In this document: in pieces, positions 23,100 through 33,011 of the stretch
Position numbering within the stretch: position 1 is the stretch's first letter
How the letters are laid out: every line of letters begins with the position of its first letter
DNA from: Lathyrus oleraceus
Taxonomy: Eukaryota; Streptophyta; Magnoliopsida; Fabales; Fabaceae
Reading direction: 5' to 3'
Assembly (NCBI RefSeq): GCF_024323335.1
Contig: NC_066583.1
Coordinates: forward strand, 362,024,377 to 362,088,376
DNA length: 64,000 nt
The notes under the pieces: model-generated
What the model was told of the DNA's origin: nothing
The model's input: the letters and a program-made list of their open reading frames with translations, nothing else
The model's database searches: none
Translations under genes and position numbers: made by a program

Positions 23100-24080
23100 C
23101 TAAAATTTGCCAAATTTAGACTGAAATAATTGAAGCTCAAGGTTGTAGTGCAGAGACTGAGGTTCAAAGTTGTCGCCATGGACCCTAAGTTGTTCAAGTT
23201 TCTTTTCAAATTTGGAGAGTTCTTCAGCTACGGCCAAGGCATCTATGGTAGTTTGCTCGACAATATCTTGGGTTGGCTTCACAACCTTATCGATAATGCG
23301 AGATTCTTCCTCAGTAATTGACCCCAATTCACTGTCCAAAGCAGCAATTTGACGCCGAAGGTCATCAATTTGGAGACGTATCTCAGCAGGTCTTGTTTGT
23401 TTGGGGTCCAATTCCTTCTTCTTCTCCTCAATCATTTCCAGCAATTTGGTGACTTCTTCATCGGCTTTCGTCATCAGTTCCCATTTATCCTTCAGAAAGG
23501 CCTCTGTAGTTTCAATATGGTGTTCATTTTCCCTAACATTATCGATATGACGCAGCATGGGAACCAAAAGTTTTTCAAATGTGGCCATTACATACTTAGC
23601 ATACTCAGAAAGGTGGAGCTCCTTTAGTTGGGCAAGCACATGCAAGAGTTTTGGGCTGACAACAGGTTCACTTAGAAGCACATGGGATAGATCCGGATTC
23701 AAGGTGTAAAAACGAACCCTGTCCATCAGAGCTTTGACCTTTATGGCTTCAGGACCCATCTTCTCAAAATGGAGTTGGTGAAACTGCTCAGAATATGAAG
23801 AAGCGTCACGTGATCTTACTAGGCTATGAAGCCTAGCAATTGCTTCTAGAGCAAATGGCTTTATTGCCAGTGCCTGGGAAGATGAAGGGGAATTAGTTGG
23901 TTGAGGTGCAGTTTGAGGAGACTGGATTTCTGTGATGCCAGCATTTCCTTGTCCCCTTGAATTCTGCAAAGTCAAGGAAGCTGAAGAAAGACTAGAGTCA
24001 AAACTAGTCGAACTGGAATCCGTGTGCGTGGCAGGGCTAGTGACTGAACTAGAATCACTATCACTAGTCTGGGTATTCAA
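23100..24080 (-). pseudogene. C-terminal Ser-rich and coiled-coil region of the antisense gene
   Basis: 326 codons. The first 70 residues are Ser/Thr-rich (DSDSSSVTSPATHTDSSSTS). Residues about 175-310 form a strongly heptad-like coiled coil (LLEMIEEKKKELDPKQ, IDDLRRQIAALDSELGSI, LSKFEKKLEQLRV). The same frame continues upstream to 24575 across an 87-bp stretch with a stop and a candidate intron. It is probably the last exon of the antisense gene; the stop at 23100 lies about 200 bp from the end of the converging integrase frame. No known enzyme motif. Confidence 0.6.
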
Positions 24081-24194
24081 GTCAGTGAACTCACCAGCAT
24101 TGTCGACATAGGTTGTTTAGTGAGATGGAGAAGAAGTCATCGACAGGGGAATATAGTCAACAACATGGTGAGGCTGATCACCAGAAGCTTCCGC

Positions 24195-24269
24195 CTATTT
24201 TAGAGAAAAAGGATGTTTGTAAGAAAAGTCCAGCAATTCAGGGAAAAAGATAGTAAAATAAGTGATTAC
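24195..24269 (-). other. Candidate 75-bp intron in the antisense gene
   Basis: On the minus strand, donor CAT|GTAATC and acceptor AAAATAG|GCGG after a pyrimidine-rich tract. Removal deletes the in-frame stop and keeps the same frame (75 is a multiple of 3), joining a Thr-His end to an Ala-Glu-Ala start. Confidence 0.5.
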
Positions 24270-24852
24270 ATGTGTCGATGTAGGAAGAACAATGTCCAGA
24301 TTCCCTTCCTCCAAGATAGCAACAACATGGGTGTTGGTCGGTTTCGAAGTCCCCACAGTTGGATCAAAGACCATATTGAGGATAGACGTGTCAACCACAA
24401 TAGTGTTAGCCTCTAGAGAAGAAGGAGCCTCTGTAGTGCTGGGAGCGGCGCCAACCTCAGGTTGTTGAACCGTGAGCGTTTCGCCTTCGATAGCAATATT
24501 GCCAGGTTCTGAAACAGAGGGAGCTTTTTGGGTGCCTGGGACAGTTTCAGCCTCAGGTTGGGGAGTCGTGAGCACTTTGTTTTATTTTTTATTTTTTTGC
24601 CTCACCACCCTTAGAGGGAGAATCATACTTCTTCCTTTTATGGCCCTTGTGGCCTTTGGATTTGTGGGATTGTTGAGAAGATGGCTGAGTCGGCTGAAGA
24701 TAGGAAGAGAGGGTATAAGCAGATATTCTAGTAAGAAGAGCGGACAAGCCGATAAGAAATACCTCAGGTACTGTGGCAGCAAAACGCTTATGTTTTTTGG
24801 ATTTCTTGGACTGAGGGGAAGGGACAGGCAGATCTGTCGAACATGGTTGACC

Positions 24853-24941
24853 CTACACATAGGTAAAAGGTTAGAAGCCATGTATTGTTTTTCTTAGAGA
24901 AATCACAGGGTTGAATGAGATTGCTGCATATAGTTGCATAC
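24853..24941 (-). other. Candidate 89-bp intron in the antisense gene
   Basis: On the minus strand, donor TTCA|GTATGC and acceptor ATGTGTAG|GGTC. The joined frame stays open: the upstream Ser-rich exon (KKSSSS) continues into a Lys/Ser-rich stretch (SPQSKKSKKHKRF) of about 90 codons. Confidence 0.5.
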
Positions 24942-25013
24942 TGAAGAACTGGATTTTTTCAAAACTTGGGAAATGGGTTGCTCATCATCATCAGAAGACT
25001 TCTCAGAAGTAGC

Positions 25014-25086
25014 CTGCAAGAGTGGAAATGACAGTTAAGAATATATACCAAAGTAAAAGAAAACGGAAAATCAGCCAGATGTGAAC
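25014..25086 (-). other. Candidate 73-bp intron in the antisense gene
   Basis: On the minus strand, donor CAG|GTTCAC and acceptor CTCTTGCAG|GCTAC, with a T-rich interior. The exon after it reads ATSEKSSDDDEQPISQVL. Donor, acceptor and length suit a plant intron. Confidence 0.55.
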
Positions 25087-25218
25087 CTGAGTCTTTTATG
25101 TCGAAATGATAGGTTCATCGACAAAAGCGGGATCCACAGGGTCTATGGGGATTGATGTAAAGAAAACATAGAAGATCAAGTAAGTGACATAATCTAAATA
25201 AAAAGAGGTGCCAACTTT

Positions 25219-26517
25219 CTAGAAAAGTGTTTCCAATTTGTATGGTGTCGCAAACTCTAATATATTGGGGATCAATATGAAGTGGCCCTGAGTAATTGGG
25301 CAGATAATGCTTCGTCGGTACCACTCTGTCGGCCTTTTTCTTATAAGTATTTTGCAAGTCTGAAAAGGGACAATAATACCAATCTGGAATTGAAGAGCCG
25401 AAGGCCAAAGCCAATGGGCTAGATGGGAAAGGAGGGATCTGATGTTTCCGAAATGAAGGGCGTAAAGATACTTGTCTTTCGCGTAACCAGGGATTTTAAG
25501 CTTTGGGATCTTGTCGGTTACCTTCTCCTTTAATTCGGCAGCAGCCTCAGAAATGGTCCAACGAAGATTATTAGGTCGATAGACAACTTGGAAATATTTC
25601 TGGAAAGCTTGAATTTGTTTGATATGGAGAGCCTTACACTTGGTCGATTTTGCCTGTAAATGGACAAGAGCCTGAGTTAGTTCAGATAATTTGGCCTTTG
25701 GAGCACCAACGTAAGCAGCAAGATATGATTGCCACCAATCATCAAATTCTTTGGTACAGAGGAAGGCTGGTTGAAACGGGATGGAATGGAGCCTTGGTCG
25801 TTTTTCCCAAAGGGCCTCAACATCTTCTTTGACCACACTCCAGGCCTTATCACAAAGGATGTTTGTGAGTATGTCGAGAGAAGAAAACAGGGACTTGGGA
25901 ACAAACTGACAAAGTCCAAACTGTCTGGCTACCAAGTTGGGTTGGTAAGCAATAAGTCTAGGGTTTACGTCGGATATTACAACCGACAGAAACTGGGGGA
26001 CCATAAAGCGTCTCAAGATAACAAAAGTTTCATTCTTGTGTTCATCTTTAGTCGGAGGGAAAGCCCTGGTGAGCCATTCAGGATCTTCAATCCGACTACT
26101 GAAAGGAGCCATAGAGGGGTGAAAGTCGACGCGAGTTAATATAATGTCAAACAAAAGGCGAAACACCTTGACATCAGGAAAGATTTTGTCGACGGGGGTC
26201 AGAGGGATCAGTCGCTTCCAAAGAAGGTGTTGCTCTTCTAGGGGACACGCGACCCTTCGCATCCCATGAGATGTTATATCTTTAGAAAAAGTGGCGTTGA
26301 GCCACAATTGTAGGAACCAGAAAGGACCGTGAGCCAAGACATTCTTCTTTTTTGAGTTCTCAGGGTCAAGGAGTTTGATTTGGCAGACGACTTTAGTTAA
26401 AGAATCGTAAAAAGATGCCAGTATTGATTGGCCAAGAACAATGTCACGCTCTTGGTGTAGCTGAGTTTCCAGGAGAGCAAAGTGTTTAGCTATCTGCATT
26501 GATCTAGAGCAGAACAC
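25219..26517 (-). pseudogene. Longest open part of the plant mobile domain protein
   Basis: 432 codons, starting at an internal Met after a stop that replaces an expected Trp in the context FLTL-stop-LSRFVF. It holds most of the plant mobile domain: ILASFYDSL, HGPFWFLQLWLNATF, FVILRRFMVPQ, AYQPNLVARQFG, then CTKEFDDWWQSYLAAYVG and a mixed-charge helix (KIPKLKIPGYAKDKYLYAL). It has no transmembrane segment or signal peptide. These domains are best known from MAIN-like proteins linked to transposon silencing and from Mutator-like and gypsy elements. Assigned by motif memory; a profile search would settle it. Confidence 0.7.
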
Positions 26518-27242
26518 AAAGCGAGACAGTCAAAGAGTTAGAAAGGCTACATGTTCTTCAGTGGTCACAGGGCCCGAAGATATGGCATGATGATCAATGA
26601 AGTTATCAATTTGCGAGAATCACCAACGTCAAACCTTAGAGAGATTGGTGTTACGGCTTCGTAGTAGAAGACTTTGTCGGTCGGTTTTAGGCCTGTAATG
26701 GCAGCAATATCTAAAAGCGTCGGCATAATCATGCCACACTTTGTATGAAAGGAGTTGATCGAACTTTCCCAGAATTGGAGGGCAGCCAGCAACATGCCAC
26801 AGGATTGAGGGGGGACACAACGGGCAATCTACAAAAGGGTATATATACCTATTCGTTTCTAATGGTCGATTTTCTCCGCCTCTAAACGATCCACCCAAGC
26901 GCAAAACTTAGGATAGTTCTTGGGAGGAGCAGTTCTAAAGTTCCTTTCGACATAATGGAGGGAAAAAGGTTTTTGAGAAGAAACTAGTGGTTTAGAAAGA
27001 TGACTGGTAGGAAAAAATGAATTTTTATGAGTTATCTCAGGTTGACGATTCTCTGGGAGTGGACCTAAGAATGTTAGAGGTTTGTTAGATAGGGAGAAAG
27101 AGATTAATACCTGAGAACGCCCGATTTTGGCTTTTTCTTCAGCGAAAGGAGGTTCAGGAACATATTCCTTACCATCAATGGTGAGTAGTTGCGTGAGCTT
27201 CGAAGCGGAGGGGAATGTCTTGTTTTTCTTTGAGCTGGCCAT

Positions 27243-27680
27243 GGAAGAAGTTGAAGGTTTGAAGAAGAAAGGAGTTTTGTTCGTTTTCGTTTGCTGAAGT
27301 AGAGGGAAAAGATGAAGAGCGTAAAAAAGAAAGAAGAAGAAGAAACAAGGGTTTTATAAGAGTTTAAACCCTAGGAAAAGGAAAAAATGGACGTTTGATT
27401 TTCTTTTTTCTGATACATGTACCCATGTTCCCACATCTGTAGACATGTGGAGGCGAAGGGACAGTCGTGGGTGGAGACACGTCTCCTTCATAAAGACGTG
27501 AAGTGATGGAGACGTGATTTTGTGAGTCTCGAGAGAAAAAGGAGATGTTTGTCATGATTAGATGACGTCAGCGGCGTGGGACAAACAATTGTACCATAAA
27601 GTAGAAGTGGAAACGGTAAGGAGCAATTTGACATCTCAAAGATGCCATTATCTCATAAAAAGTCGACATTCGAAAATGGC
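27243..27680. other. Promoter/leader region of the antisense gene, no further gene
   Basis: Holds the CT-rich leader and TATA box in minus orientation. The rest (27400-27680) has no supported frame. It ends at the polypurine tract and LTR of element C. Confidence 0.5.
27351..27358 (-). promoter_or_regulatory. TATA box of the antisense gene
   Basis: TATAAAAC on the minus strand, about 110 bases before the ATG at 27242, followed by a CT-rich leader (cttcttcttctttc). This arrangement is typical of plant promoters. It suggests the antisense gene has its own promoter inside the element. Confidence 0.55.
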
Positions 27681-27697
27681 ATCTCTAGGGGGCATTT
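27681..27697 (+). other. Polypurine tract of element C
   Basis: atctctagggggcattt directly before the LTR start TGTTATCAC. Short and G-rich, in the right place for plus-strand priming. Confidence 0.55.
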
Positions 27698-28668
27698 TGT
27701 TATCACAAGAAATTAGTAAGGCATGTTGAAGGCGTAATTAATGAAAGCGCCTTATGGATTTAAGGATTATACCTCACCAAGGGGATGTTTGAGAGAAAAG
27801 CTGAGTCCAATATAAGCAAGAGCTGGGAAAACCACAAGTTACCAGAAGATGAAATCGACGGAAGAAGCAAGTTGGGTCGAAATTCGTTCTGTCGACTAAA
27901 CCAGAGATTAAGACTTAAGAAGTTCTTGATTGTATCGGACACATAGGGGATGGTGTCGCCATAAATACCTGAGCGAGATAAGTTTGAAATTCAAAATGAC
28001 TAGCAGTTACAAGGAGAACAAGCGCCAAAGATATGGAGCAGTTTTTAGATCGTGTAGCACAACGTCTGTCTACAGACATATATTTTTTGAGTAGTTTTGC
28101 CTGTAGAAAGTCTCTTTAGTTCATTATAAATAGGGGTCTTGTAGAGGACTCCGGGCTGTTCACTTTGTACCAAAATCACTTGTAAAAAACTTCACATTCC
28201 CAACGCGAGGAAGCAAGAGTTTTCAAGAGTGCTAATGTACGTGAATCACCACATTTACTTCAATGCGATTTCCTTATTTTTCAATTGTTCCCATTGAACA
28301 CTTTGTTTTAATTTCGTTTACGTTTGAATTGTCCTTTTATGTTGTCGTCTACGCCGTCGACACTAATTCTATTACGATAATAGAATTCACCAAAAGCGCA
28401 TTCGTTGTGTATGTATTTTGAATGTTATAGTGTTGTCGGTCACGAGTCACCCATAGTCTATAGAATCATCATTTTGTATGGAAAAGCCTTTGCTTGTTCA
28501 TTATTTTTTCAGAAGTCGTTTCTCACAAAGTTAATAGTCCGTCGAAGTGAACGAGTTACCTAGTTACATTAGCACATGTCTTAGGATCAATTGGTCGATC
28601 CTACAAGTAACCCTTAGTTTTAGGCTTAGGGAGGACCATCGATTGTTTACCAATTTCCACAGTAAACA
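27698..28668 (+). repeat. LTR of element C (971 bp)
   Basis: Starts TGTTATCAC and ends CAGTAAACA, with matching TGTT/AACA termini. It has a TATA box at 28125-28132 and many gtcg tetranucleotides like the element's coding region. It is the only LTR of this type in the window, so no LTR pair can be aligned. Confidence 0.65.
28125..28132 (+). promoter_or_regulatory. TATA box in the LTR of element C
   Basis: TATAAATA, then a short GC-richer stretch (ggactccgggctg), the usual look of a plant LTR core promoter. Confidence 0.55.
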
Positions 28669-28670
28669 AT
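28642..28670. repeat. Inverted repeat at the LTR end of element C
   Basis: attgtttac and gtaaacaat are perfect 9-bp complements around 11 bases, straddling the LTR end at 28668. Confidence 0.75.
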
Positions 28671-28780
28671 GCTGCTGGGGATGAAATGAGGATCAAACCA
28701 ACCGCTTGGGGAAAAAACCAACAATGGTTCGCATTTAGGGCTTACCGCTTTTCAAACCGCTGTTGATATTCCTTTAATTG
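28669..28780. other. Primer-site-like and leader-like sequence after the LTR of element C
   Basis: tgctgctggggatgaaatga resembles the second half of the Tat/Ogre primer site (...tctgctgggga), followed by A/C-rich sequence. A true 3' LTR should not be followed by a primer site, so this may be the leader of another copy sharing the LTR. Junction with Ogre D lies somewhere in 28750-28900 and is not sharp to the eye. Confidence 0.3.
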
Positions 28781-29288
28781 CTTTTTAAAAGTTACTACTT
28801 TTATTATTTAAGAAAACATGTTTTTTTTTTAAATTTTAATTTCAAAATGATCACAATAACATTTAATTATATTTGGCTGAATAAAAAAGAGTAGAAACAA
28901 TTGGATAAAAGGCTTAACTTTATTTAATAGAATGGTAGTCTGTAAATGACAAGACTCCATAGATCTTTACAAAATTTGAAAAATGGTAATTTACATGGAA
29001 AAGGGCTACATTGAATACAATGATCACTAATCCTTCTACGACCTTCAATATCCACTGTGCTCTTAACTTTGGTTGAGAATGAATCAGAACCAAACATTGT
29101 GCTCAAGAAAGTCTTCAAGGCTGAAGATCAACCAGCTTGCAGTTACTTGCCATGATCCCTATTTTTTGCATAAATTTCCCCAAGGTGGGGTACTTAATTT
29201 ATCGGGATAATTTTTATGTTTTTATGTCTCTAACTTTTTCCTGGATCGCCCTTTCGGGTTTTCAACTTAGCGAGCTGTTCTTTTCTTT
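28781..29288 (-). other. Ogre D 3' untranslated region, truncated
   Basis: AT-rich, no supported gene, with long T/A runs near 28820. It follows the integrase stop. A polypurine tract and 3' LTR would be expected next but are not seen. Confidence 0.5.
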
Positions 29289-30527
29289 TTAGGCGAAGTA
29301 TTTCTTGACTGCATCAGCATTCACAGGACGAGTGAACTCTTCACCATCCATAGTTGTAAGAATTAAACCACCGCCTAAAAAGGCTCTCTTAACAACATAT
29401 GAGCCTTCATAATTAGGAGTCCATTTTCCCCTAGAATCTAGTTTGAAAGATAGAATTTTCTTGTGCACAAGGTCACCTTCTCTGAACACACGAGGCCTGA
29501 CCTTCTTGTCGAAAGCTTTCTTCATTCTCTACTGATATAAATGACCATGACACATGGAAGTCAACCTCTTCTCTTCAATCAAATTGAGGTGGTCATACCT
29601 GGTCTGACACCATTCAACCTCAATCAACTTGGCTTCCATCAAGACACGCAATGATGGGATCTCAGCCTCTACTGGGAGCACAACTTCCATGCCACAAACA
29701 AGTGAGAAAGGGGTTGCCCATGTTGAAGTGTGGATGGATGTAAGATACCCATGTAAAGCAAATGGGAGCATCTCATGCCAATCCTTGTACGTCACAACCA
29801 TCTTCTGGATGATCTTCTTAATGTTCTTATTTGCAACTTCAACAACCCCATTCATCTTAGGTCTGTAGGGATAAGAATTATGGTGTGTAATCTTGAAGTC
29901 TTTGCAAATAGCTTCCACCATATTATTATTCAAGTTAGATCCATTATCATTAATTATCTTACTCGGCACACCATAGCGACATATAATCTGATTCTTGATA
30001 AATCTCATAACAACTTGGTTGGTTACACTAGCATACGATGCTGCTTCAACCCACTTTGTGAAGTAGTAAATAGACACCAAAATGAAACGATGTTCGTTCG
30101 AAGCTCTGGGCTCAAACATGCCAATCATATCAATTCCCCACATGGAGAAGGGCCATGGAGAGGAAATGACATTTAACAGTGTCGGAGGAACATGAATCTT
30201 ATCTGCATATATTTGACACTTGTGGAATTTCTTCACAAACTTGCAACAGTCAGATTCCATTGTCATCCAATAGTAACCTGCTATCAACATCTTCTTTGCC
30301 ATAGCATGTCCATTGGAATTAGTACCAAAGGAACCTTCATGGACTTCAGTCATCAACAAGTCTGCTTTGTGTCTATCCACGCATCTGAGTAGAACCATAT
30401 CGAAGTTTCTCTTATAATGTACATCACCATTCAGGTAAAATTTGCCGGATAATCTCCTCAAAGTCTTCTTATCTTTCAAATATGCCCCAAACACAAATAT
30501 GACTTTGGAGAAAACTCTTAATATCAA
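29289..30527 (-). pseudogene. Ogre D integrase
   Basis: 30527-29529 and 29525-29289 are one frame with a single stop between. Zinc finger H63, H74 and C104 are present, but the position three before C104, where a Cys is expected, is Phe (KKFHKC). DDE core: D133 (GIDMIG), D194 (INDNGS), E230 (GVVEVANK). A tyrosine (SIYYFTKW) stands where related integrases, including the copy at 63562, have Asp. The C-terminus (GKWTPNYEGSYVVKRAF) matches the usual integrase end. The start is not a true one; the frame differs from RT upstream because of a shift near 30530. Confidence 0.85.
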
Positions 30528-32749
30528 AATATCACAACTTCACATCTTTGATCTCTTCAACAACAAACACATGAGTTGGCCTATCAAGATGCATCGCAGT
30601 CAAATTAGGAACTTCATTCCAAAACTTCACCATAATCATTGAAGCCAATGTTGTAAGAGCATCTGCCATCCAGTTTTCATCTCGAGGGATATGATGAAAC
30701 TCAACCTTTGTAAAGAAAGTTGAAATCCTCCTCGCATAATCTCTATATGGTATCAAACCGGGTTGATTCGTCTCCCATTCACCTTTGATCTGATTCATAA
30801 CCAAAGCTGAATCTCCATAGACATCCAAATACTTGATTCTGAGATCAAAGGCCTCTTCAAGCCCCATAATGCAAGCTTCATACTCATCCATATTATTCGT
30901 ACACTTGAAAGTCAACCTAGCTCTAAATGGAAAATGCATGCCTTGAGGAGTAATAATCACTGCCCCAATGCCATTACCATATTGATTAACAGCTCCATCA
31001 AATACCATGCCCCAACGAGAACCAGGTTCTGGCCCTTCATCAAGCAATGGTTCGTCACAACCTTTCATCTTCAAGTACAAAATCTTTTCATTAGGAAAAT
31101 CATACTGCACTGACTGATAATCTTCAATCGATTGGTGAGCCAAATGGTAAGCCAAGACACTACCTTTAATTGCTTTCTGAGATCAGTATTTAATATCATA
31201 CACAGATAATAACATCTACCACCAAGCAATCCTCCTAGTTAAAGCGGGCTTCTCAAAAATATACTTGATTTGATCCATTTTGGATATCAACCAAGTAGTA
31301 TGATTCAACATATACTGACACAGACGCTTAGCAGCCCAAGCCAATGCACAACAAGTCTTTTCAAGCATAGAATATCGAGTCTCACAGACGGTGAACTTCT
31401 TACTGAGGTGGTAAATAGCATATTCTTTCTTTCCAGTTTCAGATTTCTGACCAAGAACACAACCCATACTTTCTTCAAGCACAGTCAAATACATGATCAA
31501 GGGTCTTCCTTTAATTGGTGGAGACAAAATCAGAGGCTTAAGCAGATACTCTTTGATACTATCAAAAGCTTTCTGGAAATCTTCGGTCCAATCATAGGAT
31601 TGATCTTTTTGAAGAAGCTTGAATATAGGCGCACATGTGGCAGTCATGTGTGAAATGAATCTTGAGATATAATTCAAGCAGCCGAGAAAACCTCTGACTT
31701 ACTTCTCAGTTTTTGGCGCAAGCACCTCTTGTATTGCTTTGACCTTGGCAGGATCAACTTCAATACCCTTCTCACTGATGATAAAGCCCAACAACTTACC
31801 AGAACGAACACCAAATGTACACTTATTGGGATTCAAGCAGAGCTTGTACTTCCTCAAACGCTGGAATAACTTCAAAAAATGCTCAACATGATCTTCTTCG
31901 TTACTGGATTTAGCAATGATATCATCAACATAGACTTCGATCTCTTTGTGCATCACATCATGAAAAAGAATGGTCATTGCTCTCTGGTAAGTTGCACCAG
32001 CATTCTTTAGACCAAAAGGCATCACTCTAAAATAGAATGTTCCCTAGGGTGTAATGAATGTGGTCTGCTCCATATCTTCGGGTGCCATCTTGATCTGATT
32101 ATCTCCGGAAAAGATGTCCATAAACGAAAAGACTTTGAATTTAGTTGTATTGTCTACCAACATATCAATATGTGGCAGAGGGAAATCATCTTTCGGACTA
32201 GCTTTGTTCAAATCTCTATAATCGACGCACATGCGTACTTTTCCATCCTTCTTTGGAACATGCACAATATTGGCCACCCACTGCGGATACTCAGCAGTAA
32301 CAAGGAAACCATCATCAATCTGCTTCTTCACTTCTTCTTTGATCTTTACTGCCATATCAGGATGAGTCCTCCTCAATTTCTGCTTGACTGACGGGCATTC
32401 TGGCTTCAACGACAATCTATGCTCCACAATCTCAGAATCCAAACCAGGCATGTCTTGATAGGACCAAGCAAACACATCTTAATATTCTCTAAGAAGATCA
32501 ATCAACCCCTTCTTAACCTCTGGACACAGTTGAGATCCAATCTTGACTTCCTTCACCTCATCTTCGGAACCCAAGTTGACTAACTCAATCTTCTCTTTAA
32601 ACGGCTGAATGGCTTTTTCCTCGTGCTTAAGTAGACGAGGCAATTCATCAGACACTTCTTCATCACTTTCTTCCTCAGCCTCAAACACAGGGAATTCAAA
32701 GTTTGGAGAAGGAGTAGGATCATTGTATTGAATGGGTTTATAAACCAAC
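30528..32749 (-). pseudogene. Ogre D reverse transcriptase, RNase H and second RNase H
   Basis: One frame from 32748 to 30532, with stops near 32476, 32041, 31696 and 31213. It opens with an acidic segment (EESDEEVSDELPR), then RT: MCVDYRDLNKASPKDDFPLP, FMDIFSGDNQI, MPFGLKNAGATYQRAM and the catalytic YVDD near 31930. Gypsy RNase H follows (31677-31216), then the second RNase H (MVFDGAVNQYGNGIG, NNMDEYEAC, VYGDSALV). The stop near 32041 falls where a Trp is usual and the one near 31696 where a Gln/Lys-type codon is expected. The exon start at 32749 is taken from the splice site. Confidence 0.85.
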
Positions 32750-33011
32750 CTGCATAATGATTTGATATTTTGATTTTAGAGAAGTGAATTCTGACCAAAT
32801 ATTATGCAGATGGACAATTGTATTTATTTATTTATGTTTTTTTTTGTGATTACCTTTTTCAGAAAAGCAAAAAAAAAGTAAAAATAAAACATCATAGATG
32901 TGGATGAATAGAATTGCATTTTATTAATGATCAAATTGAAATATGCCAAACAATGTTCACTTCTCCCTTAGGCATAAGAGAAGGATCTTCAAAAATAATA
33001 AAAGAAATTAC
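32750..33011 (-). other. Candidate Ogre intron between protease and RT
   Basis: On the minus strand, donor TCTAA|GTAATT lies at the stop that ends the protease frame, and acceptor TTATGCAG|G at 32750. The 262-bp interior is T/A-rich. Removing it joins the two frames exactly and removes the stop. Ogre elements are known to splice an intron in this place. Confidence 0.6.

Larger units (their letters stand above)
23100..27242 (-). pseudogene. Antisense plant-mobile-domain gene in element C
   Basis: On the strand opposite to pol, a gene-like unit of about 4.1 kb. From ATG at 27242: a basic N-terminus (MASSKKNKTFPSASKL), a plant mobile domain (aminotransferase-like family) spanning about 26860-25219, with FHTKCGMIMPTLLDIAAITG near 26750 and GPFWFLQLWL near 26290, then acidic and Lys/Ser-rich linkers, and a Ser-rich region plus long coiled coil at 24080-23100. 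The mobile domain reads in one frame from 27242 but is broken by stops at 26859-26861, near 26820 and at 26530-26532, and by a frameshift near 26610. Three small GT-AG introns restore or keep frame downstream. Antisense ORFs between pol and the 3' LTR are known in the Tat lineage; plant mobile domains are known in both host genes and transposons. Its function in the element is unknown. Confidence 0.7.
18525..28668 (+). mobile_element. 5'-truncated Tat-lineage Ty3/gypsy element (C) with antisense gene
   Basis: Plus-strand order is protease, RT, RNase H, a second (archaeal-type) RNase H, integrase, then an antisense gene on the minus strand, a polypurine tract and one LTR (27698-28668). The dual RNase H and the antisense gene between pol and the 3' LTR are features of the Tat lineage (Ogre/Retand/Grande relatives). 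The 5' LTR, primer site and gag are missing: coding sequence begins abruptly beside the end of LTR A. Its LTR (971 bp) is unrelated to LTR A, so LTR A is not its own. The coding DNA often has gtcga, unlike Ogre D and E. Confidence 0.8.

Noticed and set aside
29629..30642. Plus-strand frames opposite Ogre D integrase.
   Set aside because: Mirror frames of the integrase gene with no domain of their own.
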